The position numbers and the translations under genes are program-made. Below the pieces are notes generated by a model. It had not been told where the DNA came from, ran no database searches, and saw only the letters and a list, made by a program, of their open reading frames with translations. From Sphingomonas sp. PP-CE-3G-477 (GTDB taxonomy: Bacteria > Pseudomonadota > Alphaproteobacteria > Sphingomonadales > Sphingomonadaceae), in the NCBI RefSeq assembly GCF_003050745.1, contig NZ_QAOF01000004.1:310001-374000 (forward strand): a stretch of 64,000 nt of DNA, read 5' to 3'. Shown here one piece after another: positions 34,809 through 43,296 of this stretch; the stretch's first letter is position 1, and each line of letters opens with the position of its first letter.

Positions 34809-36071
34809 TCAGCCGATCACGCCGACGGCGCGGCCAGCGGTCTCGAACATCCCGAGGATCGTCGTGATCTGCTCGTCGGTATGTTCCGCACACAGCGAGC
34901 ATCGCAGCAGGAACGTTCCCGCGGGCGTCGCGGGCGGGCGCGCCATGTTCACGTACAGACCGCCTTCGAGCAGCGACTGCCAGATCGCGATCGCCTGTTC
35001 CTGGTCGGTCAGGATCACCGCGATGATCGCCGAATCGGACGTCTCGGTGCCGAGCTTGAACCCCATCGCCTTCAGCCCGCCGTGCAGCCGGCGCGCGTTC
35101 TTCCAGAGCTGCGCGCGCTTGTCGTGCGCGGTCATCAGCTTGCGGATCGAGGTCGCGGCGGTGGCGACCACCGACGGCGGCAGCGAGGCGGTGAAGATGT
35201 ACGGACGGCAGGCGAACCGCACCATTTCGAACTTCGGATGGTTCGACACGACGAACCCGCCGACCGTGCCGACCGACTTCGAGAACGTCCCCACGACGAA
35301 ATCGACCTCGTCGGTCAGCCCCATCTCCTCGTACACGCCGCGCCCGTTGGGGCCGAAGAACCCCATCGAGTGCGCTTCGTCGACCAGCACCATCGCGCCA
35401 CGCTTCTTGGCGACCGCGACCATCTCCTTCAGCGGCGCGATGTCGCCGAGCATCGAATAGACGCCTTCGAGCACCACCAGCTTTCCGGCCTCCTTCGGCA
35501 GGCGGCCGAGCCGCTTGTCGAGATCGGTGACGTCGTTGTGGCGGAAGCGGACGATCTCGGCATTGCCCTGCTTGCAGCCATCATAGATCGAGGCGTGGCT
35601 GTCTGCGTCGAGGATGACGTATTCGCCCTTGCCGGCGAGCGTCGAGATGATCCCGAGATTGGCCATGTACCCGGTCGAGAACACGATCGCGCCGGTCACG
35701 TCGTAGAATTCGCGGAGCGCCTGCTCGACGTCGATATGATCGTGGAACGTGCCGTTGAGCATCCGGCTGCCGTTGGTGCCCGAGCCGAACGCGTCGAGCG
35801 CATCCTTGCCCGCCTGGATCACGTCGGGATCGAACGTCATGCCCATGTAATTGTACGTGCCGAGCAGGATCGTGTCCTTGCCGCGGATCACCGCCTGCGT
35901 CGGGCCCTTCACCTCGTCCATCACGATCGCGAACGGATTGCGCACGCCACTGGCGATCAGCGCCTCGCGTTCGGCGATCAGCGCGTCGAATTTCGACATG
36001 AGGTCGCGTTTCGGGTCGACCTCCGGAGCGTCGACGGGGAGGGCGTGGGCAGTGGTGGCGGCTTCGGTCAT
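34809..36071 (-). CDS. spt: Serine palmitoyltransferase
   Basis: 420 residues, the same length as the characterised Sphingomonas paucimobilis enzyme. It condenses L-serine with an acyl thioester to give 3-ketodihydrosphingosine, the first step of sphingolipid synthesis. It is a soluble PLP enzyme of the alpha-oxoamine synthase family; the PLP lysine is Lys265 in VGTFSKSVGTVGG, and the His stacking on PLP lies in DADSHASIYDG. The LVDEAHSMGFFG motif is intact. The ATG at 36071 gives the conserved MTEAATTAHALP start. It lies downstream of an acyl carrier protein gene and a CerR-like gene, with a palindromic repeat between it and acp. That context separates it from biotin-pathway BioF and haem-pathway HemA. 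Confidence 0.95.
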   Translation of the reverse strand: MTEAATTAHALPVDAPEVDPKRDLMSKFDALIAEREALIASGVRNPFAIVMDEVKGPTQAVIRGKDTILLGTYNYMGMTFDPDVIQAGKDALDAFGSGTNGSRMLNGTFHDHIDVEQALREFYDVTGAIVFSTGYMANLGIISTLAGKGEYVILDADSHASIYDGCKQGNAEIVRFRHNDVTDLDKRLGRLPKEAGKLVVLEGVYSMLGDIAPLKEMVAVAKKRGAMVLVDEAHSMGFFGPNGRGVYEEMGLTDEVDFVVGTFSKSVGTVGGFVVSNHPKFEMVRFACRPYIFTASLPPSVVATAATSIRKLMTAHDKRAQLWKNARRLHGGLKAMGFKLGTETSDSAIIAVILTDQEQAIAIWQSLLEGGLYVNMARPPATPAGTFLLRCSLCAEHTDEQITTILGMFETAGRAVGVIG

Positions 36072-36104
36072 ATCGGATTCCATGAGGTTGGAATGTGTCG
36101 GTCT

Positions 36105-36212
36105 ATGCCGTTCGTGCCGAGTAGGGATCGAGCGAAGCCGAGAGCCCGTATCGAGGTACATGTCCTTCGATACGCCATCTCGACAAGCTCGATGGCTACT
36201 CGGGACGAACGG
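36105..36212. repeat. Palindromic repeat, family F, between spt and acp
   Basis: Arms CCGTTCGTGCCGAGTAGGGAT and ATGGCTACTCGGGACGAACGG are complementary over most of their length, with inner TCGAGCGAAGC/GCTCGAT and TATCGAGGTACATGTCCTTCGATA palindromes. No second copy was seen in the window. Confidence 0.8.
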
Positions 36213-36218
36213 TGTTTT

Positions 36219-36464
36219 TCAGTTCTGCTTCAACTTCGCGACCGCATCGACCAGCTGGCCGACCGTCTCGATCTCGGCCTGCATGTTCATCGTGATGATG
36301 ATGTCGAATTCGTCCTCGATCGCCGCGACGAAATCCATCACGGTCAGGCTGTCCCACTCCAGGTCGCCCTGGAACGTCGTCGCGTCGGCGAGGGCGACGC
36401 CCTTCTTGTTGAACGGCTCGATCTGCGCGGTGACGGTGTCGTAGATCTGCTGGCGGTCGCTCAT
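36219..36464 (-). CDS. Acyl carrier protein of the sphingolipid cluster
   Basis: 81-residue acyl carrier protein. The phosphopantetheine attachment site is Ser39 in GDLEWDSLTVMDFV; the remainder (AAIEDEFDIIITMNMQAEIE) has the usual helix pattern. It differs clearly from a standard AcpP. In Caulobacter the gene next to spt encodes a dedicated carrier protein required for ceramide synthesis, and this gene occupies the same place. It probably presents the fatty acyl group to serine palmitoyltransferase (inference). Confidence 0.88.
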   Translation of the reverse strand: MSDRQQIYDTVTAQIEPFNKKGVALADATTFQGDLEWDSLTVMDFVAAIEDEFDIIITMNMQAEIETVGQLVDAVAKLKQN

Positions 36465-36522
36465 GATAATCCCTTCGGTGTCGCAGCAATCCCTGACAGG
36501 AAATTGCGGCGGCTTTTCGGCG

Positions 36523-37422
36523 CTATAGCAGCCCGGCGGCGCGATACCACGCCGCGGTTTGCGCGAGTGCCTGCGGGGTCGGAACCGACGGCGTCCACAG
36601 CGCGGCCGGCGGCGGCTTGTGCGAGACCCAGTCGGGGTGGCAGAAATAACTAACCCGGTCGCGCGTGAGCTTTGCCTTGCGACGGCGGACGAGCCGGTCG
36701 GCGGCGGACGCGAGCTTCAGGAGTGCACGGGGTGTGGAGAAGACCTTGACTGGCTTGCCCACGGCCACGCCAATCGCGCGCGCGAAGTCGCGATTGTCCC
36801 AGCCGTTCGGCACGCCGTCGTCGGGCTCCATGATCGACGGCGCATCGTCACTCTCGGCAAGCGCGAGCAGCAGCGCGGTCAGGTCCTCGACGTACAGCAA
36901 CGAAACGCGCGTGCCGGCGGGGGGCATCGGGATGTAGCCGGACCGTGCCGCCTTGAAGACGTCGAGCAGCTCGTGGTCGCGCGGGCCGAATATCGCGGGC
37001 GGGCGGACGATCGTCCAGTCCAGCCCCGACGTCTGCACACGCGTCTCCGCTTCGGCCTTCGACCAGCCATAGTTCGACAGCGTCGGCTCGCGCGCGGCCA
37101 GCGAGGAGACGTGGACGAATCGGCGGATGCCGGCCGCCCGCGTCGTCTGGAGGATGCCTTCGGTGCCGGCCACGTTGCCCTTGCCAAAGCCTGCGCGGTC
37201 GGGCGCGTTGACCACGCCGGCGACGTGGATGACCACGTCGGCGCCCTCGACCAAGGTCGCGAGGCTCTTCGGCCGATCCAGCGCGCCTTCGATCCAGGTC
37301 ACGCCGATGCGCTTGGCCTGCGGCTTCCGCGCGAGCGCACGGACGGTGTGCCCGGTCTCGAGCGCGTGGTCGATCAGGTGGCTACCGACGAACCCGGTGC
37401 CGCCAGTGATCGCGAGAATCAT
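36523..37422 (-). CDS. cerR: NAD-dependent epimerase/reductase, CerR-like (ceramide reductase)
   Basis: 299-residue extended short-chain dehydrogenase. The nucleotide-binding GGTGFVGSHLIDHA is at residues 7-20 and the catalytic pair is YGWSKAEAE (Tyr-x3-Lys). The annotation as CerR, which reduces oxidised ceramide in bacterial sphingolipid synthesis, rests on its place: in Caulobacter spt, acp and cerR are neighbours, and the reductase is a protein of this family. It is first in the cerR-acp-spt group, 58 bp before acp. The ceramide synthase gene is not in the window. An unrelated sugar epimerase cannot be fully excluded from sequence alone. Confidence 0.8.
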   Translation of the reverse strand: MILAITGGTGFVGSHLIDHALETGHTVRALARKPQAKRIGVTWIEGALDRPKSLATLVEGADVVIHVAGVVNAPDRAGFGKGNVAGTEGILQTTRAAGIRRFVHVSSLAAREPTLSNYGWSKAEAETRVQTSGLDWTIVRPPAIFGPRDHELLDVFKAARSGYIPMPPAGTRVSLLYVEDLTALLLALAESDDAPSIMEPDDGVPNGWDNRDFARAIGVAVGKPVKVFSTPRALLKLASAADRLVRRRKAKLTRDRVSYFCHPDWVSHKPPPAALWTPSVPTPQALAQTAAWYRAAGLL

Positions 37423-37446
37423 GAGCCCATTCCCCAGACAGAAGAT

Positions 37447-37502
37447 TGTTCACCCGCGAAGGCGGGTGCCCAGTCTGGGCACCCGCCTTCGCGGGTGAAC
37501 AA
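37447..37502. repeat. Palindromic repeat, family B, copy 3
   Basis: Nearly perfect: TTGTTCACCCGCGAAGGCGG and CCGCCTTCGCGGGTGAACAA, centred on CCCAGTCTGGG. It lies between proB and cerR, which are read in the same direction. Confidence 0.9.
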
Positions 37503-37513
37503 GGCTTGGCCGA

Positions 37514-38611
37514 TCATACGAGCGCCAGGTGATTGCGGTGCACCAGCGCAGATCGAGGCGCATAGCCAAGGATCGCCGCATGATCGTCGCTATGCCGGCC
37601 GAGCAGGCGCGCGGTATCCGCCGCATCATATTCCGCAAGCCCCCGCGCGACAGTCCCGGCAGGCCCTTCGATCGTCACCAGATCACCCCGCGCGAAACCC
37701 CCGTCGATCCGGGTCGCACCAGTCGCCAGCAAACTCCGCCCTCGTCCAAGCGCAGCCGCAGCCCCAGCATCGACATGGATCGCACCCTTCGCGGTCAGTC
37801 CCCCCGCTAACCAAGCCTTCCGCGCAGACGACGTCCGCTCAGCCGTAAAGATCGTATGGCGGGCAGGGGTGGACAGCGGATGCTCGATCCGCCCCGAAGC
37901 GATCGCCAACGGAATACCCGCACCCGTCGCGATCCGCGCCGCGGCGATCTTCGACGCCATCCCACCCGATCCCATCCCCGAGCCCGAGCCGTCATCCGCC
38001 ATCCCCGCAACCGCATCGATCCGGCCCACGCTGGCAATATGAGTCGCGGACGGATCGGTATGCGGATTGGCGGTGTAGAGCCCGTCGACGTCGGACAGCA
38101 GGATCACGCCCTGCGCGCCCGCTGCCTGCGCGACGCGGGCAGCGAGGCGATCATTGTCGCCGAACCGGATTTCCTCGGTCGCGACGCTGTCGTTCTCGTT
38201 GATGACCGGCACGACCTTGAGGGACAACAGCCGATTGAGCGTTGCGGCGGCGTTGAGATACCGCCGACGGTCTTCGAGGTCGTCCAGCGTGACGAGGATC
38301 TGCGCCGCGTTAAGCCCCTGCGCGGCGAGGAGTTCGGCCCAGACCTGGCTCAGCGCGATCTGGCCAGTGGCTGCGGCAGCCTGCGCGTCTTCAAGACTTG
38401 CGCGGCCGCCCTTTGCGAGACCAAGCCGGCGTGCGCCCAAGGCAATCGCGCCAGACGACACGATCGCAACCTGCTGGCCTTCACCGGTCCGAGCAGCGAT
38501 GTCGGCGACAAGCCCGGTCAGCCACTCTCGCCGAACGCTCCCATCAGGATCGACCAGCAACGCCGACCCGATCTTCACGATCAGCCGCGCGCAAGACGAA
38601 GGCGGAAACAT
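37514..38611 (-). CDS. proB: Glutamate 5-kinase
   Basis: 365 residues; phosphorylates glutamate in the first step of proline synthesis. The amino acid kinase domain shows LIVKIGSALLVDPDG, VSSGAIALGARRLGL and VPVINENDSVATEEI, followed by FGDNDRLAARVA. It carries the GSGMGSGGMASKIAAARIAT segment and a C-terminal PUA domain (GAIHVDAGAAAALGRGRSLL). The ATG at 38611 is favoured by GGGAG five bp upstream; a GTG one codon earlier is too close. It follows obgE, a common order (obgE-proB). Confidence 0.95.
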   Translation of the reverse strand: MFPPSSCARLIVKIGSALLVDPDGSVRREWLTGLVADIAARTGEGQQVAIVSSGAIALGARRLGLAKGGRASLEDAQAAAATGQIALSQVWAELLAAQGLNAAQILVTLDDLEDRRRYLNAAATLNRLLSLKVVPVINENDSVATEEIRFGDNDRLAARVAQAAGAQGVILLSDVDGLYTANPHTDPSATHIASVGRIDAVAGMADDGSGSGMGSGGMASKIAAARIATGAGIPLAIASGRIEHPLSTPARHTIFTAERTSSARKAWLAGGLTAKGAIHVDAGAAAALGRGRSLLATGATRIDGGFARGDLVTIEGPAGTVARGLAEYDAADTARLLGRHSDDHAAILGYAPRSALVHRNHLALV

Positions 38612-38615
38612 CACT

Positions 38616-38719
38616 GCTCCCTCTCCCCTAAGGGGAAAGGGCCGGGGTGAGGGGCAGCCACAAGCGTTAGCGCCCGGAACAGCCCCTCACCCAACCCTCT
38701 CCCCGCAGGGGAGAGGGCC
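38616..38719. repeat. Palindromic repeat, family D, copy 3
   Basis: CTCCCTCTCCCCTAAGGGGA and TCTCCCCGCAGGGGAGAGGG with inner GGGGTGAGGGGC / AGCCCCTCACCC. It occupies nearly all of the 118 bp between obgE and proB and so forms the leader of proB. Confidence 0.88.
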
Positions 38720-38729
38720 AAGCAAGACG

Positions 38730-39776
38730 TCAGAGCGGCGACCATGCGACCGGCACTTCGCCTTCTTCCAGTTCCTTCGCCGCGCCCGCCGCCGGCCCGA
38801 TCGCCTCGATCAGCTGGTCCAGCACCGCCTCGATACCAGCACCACTCGCCCCCGAAATCGCCATAACCTCGGCACCGCTGGCCTCGGCCAGCTCCGCCGA
38901 CAACGCCGCGATCAGTTCCGGATCGAGCATGTCGATCTTGTTCAGCGCGACGATCACCTTCTTGTCGGTGAGCCCTTCGCCGTAATTCTCTAGCTCGTCG
39001 CGCACGATCCGGTACGATTCGGCCACGTCACGGTCGTTCGCATCGACCAGATGCAGCAGCACCCGGCAGCGCTCGATATGCCCGAGGAACCGATCGCCGA
39101 TACCCGCACCTTCGGCAGCACCCTGGATCAGCCCCGGAATATCCGCGACCACGAACTCGCGCTGCTTGTGACGCACCACGCCCAGCTGCGGCCGCGTCGT
39201 CGTGAAGGCATATTCGCCGACCTTGGCCTGTGCGTTCGTCACCTGGTTGATGAAGGTCGACTTGCCCGCGTTCGGCAGGCCGACGAGGCCCGCATCGGCG
39301 AGCAGCTTGAGCCGCAGCCAGACCCACGCCTCGCCGAACGGCCAGCCGGTGCCGTGCTGACGCGGGGTGCGGTTGGTCGACGTCTTGTAGCTCGCGTTAC
39401 CGCGCCCGCCATCGCCACCGCGGAACAGCACTTCGCGCTGGCCGACTTCGGTGAAGTCGATCAGCACCTCTTCCTTGTCCTCGGCCAGCACCTGCGTGCC
39501 GAGCGGAACGCGGATGACGAGGTCCTTGCCGCCCGCGCCGGTCCGGTTCGAGCCCGATCCGCCTGAGCCGCGTGGCGCACGGAAATGCTGCGTATAACGG
39601 AAGTCGATCAGCGTGTTCAGGCCGGCGATGCATTCGAACACGATGTCGCCGCCCTTACCGCCATTGCCGCCGTCGGGGCCGCCATATTCGATATATTTCT
39701 CGCGGCGGAAGCTGACGGCACCGGGGCCGCCCTCACCCGAACGTACGTAGATCTTGGCTTGGTCTAGAAAATGCAT
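38730..39776 (-). CDS. obgE: GTPase ObgE/CgtA
   Basis: 348 residues; essential GTPase linked to 50S assembly and stress control. The glycine-rich Obg fold ([54 protein letters not shown]) is followed by the G domain with [35 protein letters not shown] and NKIDML. There is no long C-terminal extension. The ATG at 39776 gives the conserved MHFLDQ start. Confidence 0.97.
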   Translation of the reverse strand: MHFLDQAKIYVRSGEGGPGAVSFRREKYIEYGGPDGGNGGKGGDIVFECIAGLNTLIDFRYTQHFRAPRGSGGSGSNRTGAGGKDLVIRVPLGTQVLAEDKEEVLIDFTEVGQREVLFRGGDGGRGNASYKTSTNRTPRQHGTGWPFGEAWVWLRLKLLADAGLVGLPNAGKSTFINQVTNAQAKVGEYAFTTTRPQLGVVRHKQREFVVADIPGLIQGAAEGAGIGDRFLGHIERCRVLLHLVDANDRDVAESYRIVRDELENYGEGLTDKKVIVALNKIDMLDPELIAALSAELAEASGAEVMAISGASGAGIEAVLDQLIEAIGPAAGAAKELEEGEVPVAWSPL

Positions 39777-39854
39777 CGCCGCCCCATAGCGAAATTGGCG
39801 AAAATCTCCACCCTCTGCGATTCGGCTCACGATTCGAGCCCCGAACCGATGCGC

Positions 39855-40454
39855 TTAGCAGCGGGCAGGGGCGGCGGCGTCCTTGCTCGCGAGCAGTGCG
39901 TCGAGCGCCAGTTCGCGTGCCTTGCCGACCGGCAGCCCCAGCGCGCGCGCCATCGGTGCCCCCATCAGCGCATCGCCGAGCGCCATCAGCACCAGCGTCA
40001 ACGTCTGCTCCTGGATCGGCTGATCGCCGGGCATGTCGCCCTCCGCCAGCTCGTCGACCAGGTCGTGGATCGCGGTCAGGATCGGATCGAGCGCATTGGT
40101 ATTGCCCGACAGGATCATCCAGCTCGCCAGCGCCCCCGCGCCGCCCTTGCCGAACGCGTCGAAGGTCATCTCGACAACCTCACGCGGGTCGAGCTCGCCC
40201 GCCCGCACGCGCAGCACCGCCGCGCCGATCGTCCCGACGATGTCCGCCGCCATCCGCGTGATCAGCGCGGTATGCAGCGCCTCCGCCGAACCGAAATGGT
40301 GGAGTAGATTGGCATGCGTCCGTCCGACGCGGCCTGCCACGGCCTTCAGCGTGACGGCGCTGGGGCCGCTCTCGACAAGCAGGGCCCGCGCGGCCTCGAC
40401 GGCGGCTTCACGCGATTCGGTGGGGGAGAGGCGCTTGCGCGGTGTTGACGTCAC
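39855..40454 (-). CDS. TetR family transcriptional regulator
   Basis: 199 residues with a GTG start. The N-terminal helix-turn-helix (EAARALLVESGPSAVTLKAV, AGRVGRTHANLLHHFGSAEA) is typical of TetR. The C-terminal ligand-binding domain is not specific enough to name an inducer. It is divergent from the metal-dependent hydrolase gene over 63 bp, which contain a perfect palindrome TTACATCAATGTAA, so it probably represses itself and that gene. Confidence 0.9.
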   Translation of the reverse strand: MTSTPRKRLSPTESREAAVEAARALLVESGPSAVTLKAVAGRVGRTHANLLHHFGSAEALHTALITRMAADIVGTIGAAVLRVRAGELDPREVVEMTFDAFGKGGAGALASWMILSGNTNALDPILTAIHDLVDELAEGDMPGDQPIQEQTLTLVLMALGDALMGAPMARALGLPVGKARELALDALLASKDAAAPARC

Positions 40455-40470
40455 GGACCGGGAAACCTAT

Positions 40471-40484
40471 TTACATCAATGTAA
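40471..40484. promoter_or_regulatory. Palindromic operator between the TetR and hydrolase genes
   Basis: TTACAT-CA-ATGTAA is a perfect 6+6 inverted repeat, 17 bp upstream of the TetR start and 33 bp upstream of the hydrolase start. Size, symmetry and place are those of a TetR operator acting on both divergent genes. Confidence 0.7.
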
Positions 40485-40517
40485 GTAACGAGTGTTCATT
40501 CCTGTTTGGAGGTTTCC

Positions 40518-41387
40518 GTGGCGAAAGCAACCACGCCTGCCGATCTGACGATCACCCCGCGCGACCGCCGCTTCGGCCGCAGCGCCACGATTCGCCGCTG
40601 GTGGCTGAACGATGATCCGATCGCGACGGCGTTCTACAACGCGCTGTCGGTGACGTTTCCGAAGGGCGAGGGTTATTTCGTCGACAGCGTCCGGAAGTTC
40701 CGCGAGGGCACGCCGCCCAAACTCCACGCCGAGATCAACGCCTTCATCAAGCAGGAGGTGATACACACGCGCGAGCACGTCGCGTTCAACCGCCACGTCA
40801 CCGACCAGGGGTATGACGTCGCGCCGCTAATTGTGGACGTTGATGCGGCGCTGGCGCTGACAAAGGGGAGGCCCGAGATTGCGAGCCTCGCCGCCACCAC
40901 TGCGCTCGAGCATTTCACCGCGATGTTGGCGCATGAACTGATCGCCAATCCGAAGCACCTCGCGGGTGGCGATCAGCAGGCGGCGGCGCTCTGGCTGTGG
41001 CATGCCGCCGAGGAGATCGAGCACAAGGGCGTCGCCTACGACACGTGGCTGCACGCAACGCGGGACTGGCCGCGGTTTACGCGCTGGCGGGTGAAGTCGC
41101 TGGTGATGCTGATCACGACGTGGCGGTTCTTCACCGGACGCGCGAGAGGCATGGCGGAACTGCTGCGGCAGGACGGGCTGACCGGGCCTCGGGTATGGGC
41201 GCGGATGGCGTGGTACGCGTTCGGTAATCCGGGAATGGCGCGCAAGATCGCCGGCGTCTGGGCGGCGTATTTCCTGCCGGGGTTCCACCCGTGGAAGCAT
41301 GACGATCGCGCGCTGATCGGCTTGGCGGAGAGCGAGTATGAGGCGGCGGTGTTGCCGATTGCTAAGCGGGTTGTGGCCGTGGCCTGA
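40518..41387 (+). CDS. Metal-dependent hydrolase-like protein (PF10118 type)
   Basis: 289 residues. The sequence matches the predicted metal-dependent hydrolases of the PF10118 type, with conserved His/Glu positions in INAFIKQEVIHTREHVAFNR, TALEHFTAMLAHELIANP and LWLWHAAEEIEHKGVAYDTW. This is a helical ferritin-like pattern that could bind a di-metal centre. The GTG at 40518 is chosen because GGAGG lies 5 bp upstream; an in-frame TTG at 40506 overlaps that site. It is likely controlled by the divergent TetR repressor. Substrate unknown. Confidence 0.85.
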   Translation: MAKATTPADLTITPRDRRFGRSATIRRWWLNDDPIATAFYNALSVTFPKGEGYFVDSVRKFREGTPPKLHAEINAFIKQEVIHTREHVAFNRHVTDQGYDVAPLIVDVDAALALTKGRPEIASLAATTALEHFTAMLAHELIANPKHLAGGDQQAAALWLWHAAEEIEHKGVAYDTWLHATRDWPRFTRWRVKSLVMLITTWRFFTGRARGMAELLRQDGLTGPRVWARMAWYAFGNPGMARKIAGVWAAYFLPGFHPWKHDDRALIGLAESEYEAAVLPIAKRVVAVA

Positions 41388-41419
41388 GCCTCGGACTCCA
41401 AGCTTCCCTCTTACGTCCT

Positions 41420-41500
41420 AGTTCTCCCGCGAAGGCGGGAGCCCAGGATACCAAACGCCATCGCCCGTGATTCCTGGCCCCCCGCCTTCGCGGGGGAACA
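41420..41500. repeat. Palindromic repeat, family B long variant, copy 4
   Basis: GTTCTCCCGCGAAGGCGGGA and CCCGCCTTCGCGGGGGAACA, spaced by about 40 bp with inner CCCAGGATACC / ATTCCTGG. The longer centre also occurs in the copy at 55425. Confidence 0.85.
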
Positions 41501-41534
41501 GCTATTGCTGAGGGGCTACCCACATAAACTGAAG

Positions 41535-41640
41535 CACCACCCCGGCGAAGGCCGGGGCCCAATTGGGGAACGTTGCGAACGGAGGTCATCGCTCCGTTAC
41601 TGCGACCTTTCCAATTGGGCCCCGGCCTTCGCCGAGGTAA
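41535..41640. repeat. Palindromic repeat, family A, copy 3
   Basis: CACCCCGGCGAAGGCCGGGG, CCCAATTGG, inner GAACGGAGGTCATCGCTCCG, then CCAATTGGGCCCCGGCCTTC. With the family B copy just before it, it fills the 283 bp between the convergent hydrolase and GNAT genes. Confidence 0.9.
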
Positions 41641-41670
41641 TGTGCGATTGTGCGGCGACGGTGCTGCGAA

Positions 41671-42216
41671 TCACGCCGCCAAAGGCATCGGCGAACATCG
41701 ATCGTCATCCAGATCCAGCTCGAACATCACTGCAGGCGCCTCGCCACCCCGCCCCCGCGACGTCCGCGGCTCGACCCGCCCCGTAGGCCGAAACCCGAGC
41801 TTCGCCAGCACGCGCCCCGACGCCGGGTTGTCCACGAAATGAAAAGCATCCAGCCGGTGCAGGCCCAGCGCATGCCGCGCCATCGCAACCACGGCTTCAC
41901 CAGCCTCGGTAGCATACCCGCGCCCCCAGGCATCTGGCGTCAGCCAATAGCCGAGTTCATGGCCCGATTCGGCAACCTGAAGCCCGATCCCACCGACGAG
42001 TCGCGGCGCACCGGTTTCCATGGTCTCGATTAGGAATCGCGGCTCGTGCGGCCCACGCGGCTCCGAGAGAAACGCCTCGGCATCGCCCAGCGCATACGGC
42101 CAGGGCGCACGCGCCAGCTTGGCGACCACCGACTCGTGGCAGATCGCGTGCGTCAGTGCAGGCGCATCTTCCGGCCAACCCGGCCGCAATGTCAGTCTCT
42201 TGGTGCGCGCGAACAC
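41671..42216 (-). CDS. GNAT family N-acetyltransferase
   Basis: 181 residues, RimJ/RimL-like GNAT acetyltransferase. TKRLTLRPGWPEDAPAL opens the domain; the acetyl-CoA site is GYWLTPDAWGRGYATEAGEA, with the Q/RxxGxG/A element written RGYATEA. LDAFHFVDNPASGRVLAKLG is the usual C-terminal motif. The GTG at 42216 has AAGGAG just upstream. The gene follows rpmA but a good terminator separates them. Substrate unknown. Confidence 0.87.
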   Translation of the reverse strand: MFARTKRLTLRPGWPEDAPALTHAICHESVVAKLARAPWPYALGDAEAFLSEPRGPHEPRFLIETMETGAPRLVGGIGLQVAESGHELGYWLTPDAWGRGYATEAGEAVVAMARHALGLHRLDAFHFVDNPASGRVLAKLGFRPTGRVEPRTSRGRGGEAPAVMFELDLDDDRCSPMPLAA

Positions 42217-42298
42217 GGCTCTCTCCTTCACGCATCGCGCCCGACGAATACCATGTCCGGATGACACGGCAGCGACAGGCGAGGGGGGAGGGAGCAAT

Positions 42299-42330
42299 AA
42301 AAAAGGGAGCCGGGGTGACCCGTCTCCCTT
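42299..42330 (-). terminator. Rho-independent terminator after rpmA
   Basis: On the minus strand AAGGGAG-ACGGG-TCA-CCCCGG-CTCCCTT forms a stem with a small internal loop, followed by TTTTTA. It ends the rplU-rpmA transcript. Confidence 0.85.
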
Positions 42331-42391
42331 GTTCAGGTTCGCTTTCGCGACCCGGGTCACCCTGGTGGGCAACCCGGATGGTTACCCGATG

Positions 42392-42682
42392 TTATTCGGC
42401 TGCTGCTGCCATGTCGGCAGTATCGTTCGCTGCCAGCTCGACCGAGCAGAACTTGCGACCAAGTTTGCCCTGGCTGAACACGACGCGGCCATCGACCAGC
42501 GCGAACAGCGTATGGTCGGTACCAATGCCGACGTTCGTGCCCGGATAGAACTTCGTCCCGCGCTGACGCACGAGGATGTTGCCGGCGACGCACGCCTGGC
42601 CACCGAACTTCTTGACGCCGAGGCGACGACCGGCCGAATCGCGACCGTTGCGCGAAGAGCCGCCTGCTTTCTTATGTGCCAT
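42392..42682 (-). CDS. rpmA: 50S ribosomal protein L27
   Basis: 96 residues; L27 reaches toward the peptidyl transferase centre. [20 protein letters not shown] and [20 protein letters not shown] are the conserved N-terminal blocks. The C-terminus has about ten residues beyond the core ([15 protein letters not shown]). The mature N-terminus begins directly with AHKK, with no cleavable leader as in Firmicutes. It is 13 bp after rplU. Confidence 0.98.
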   Translation of the reverse strand: MAHKKAGGSSRNGRDSAGRRLGVKKFGGQACVAGNILVRQRGTKFYPGTNVGIGTDHTLFALVDGRVVFSQGKLGRKFCSVELAANDTADMAAAAE

Positions 42683-42695
42683 CTGAAGCTACTCC

Positions 42696-43043
42696 TTATG
42701 CCTGAGCGGCCGGGGCGGTGTCGCCCTCGTTGCTCTTTGCAGTCTGGCCGCCGACCGACACGATCTTCAGGATCGTATGCTGCTGGCGATGGCCGTTCTT
42801 ACGACGATAGTTATGACGACGACGCTTCTTGAAGACGATGACCTTGTCCGCCTTCGCCTGCGCGATGATCTCTGCAGCGACGACGAAGCCCTCGACGGAC
42901 CGCAGCTCGGAGCCTTCGCCCGCCAGCAGAACGTCACCCAGCGTCACCGACGCACCTGCATCGCCCTCGATCTTCTCGATGACGATCTTATCTCCGGCGG
43001 CGACGCGATACTGCTTGCCGCCCGTGCGCACGACTGCGAACAT
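42696..43043 (-). CDS. rplU: 50S ribosomal protein L21
   Basis: 115 residues. [20 protein letters not shown] and [20 protein letters not shown] are the L21 signatures. A short tail ([12 protein letters not shown]) extends past the usual end. The ATG at 43043 is used; an upstream in-frame start would add four residues. rplU-rpmA is the conserved pair that often precedes obgE; here obgE is 3 kb away on the same strand. Confidence 0.97.
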   Translation of the reverse strand: MFAVVRTGGKQYRVAAGDKIVIEKIEGDAGASVTLGDVLLAGEGSELRSVEGFVVAAEIIAQAKADKVIVFKKRRRHNYRRKNGHRQQHTILKIVSVGGQTAKSNEGDTAPAAQA

Positions 43044-43184
43044 GGCCCTTGTCACTTTCCAAATACGTGTACCCCACGAACGCAGGGTCCGCCGGGAGAA
43101 GCCGGGCAGCTAAGCGAGGGGGGGAGAGTTGTCAACCGCGAAGGGGCGGAAAGGGGTGGTTTAGGTAGGGCGATCACCACCACT

Positions 43185-43280
43185 CCGTCACCCCGGACTT
43201 ATTTCGAGGTCCACCGCGCAGCGAATCAACCGCCGATGATCAAGCGGAGCAGTGATGCCCGAACAAGTCCGGCATGACGA
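43185..43280. repeat. Palindromic repeat, family G
   Basis: GTCACCCCGGACTTATTTCG and CGAACAAGTCCGGCATGACG are complementary arms; the centre has GCGCAGCGAATCAACCGCCG and GATCAAGCGGAGC. A single similar arm (CGTCATGCCGGATTCGTTCCGG) occurs near 54475. It lies between rplU and hspQ. Confidence 0.7.
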
Positions 43281-43296
43281 AGATTCGATTCGCTCT

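Noticed and set aside
36105..36212. Terminator between acp and spt
   Set aside because: The hairpin has no U-run and is a long bipartite palindrome like the other dispersed elements, so it was recorded as a repeat.
33774..36653. 959-codon open frame on the plus strand
   Set aside because: It runs antisense across the histidine kinase, spt and acp genes and through their intergenic spaces; composition is that of a shadow frame.
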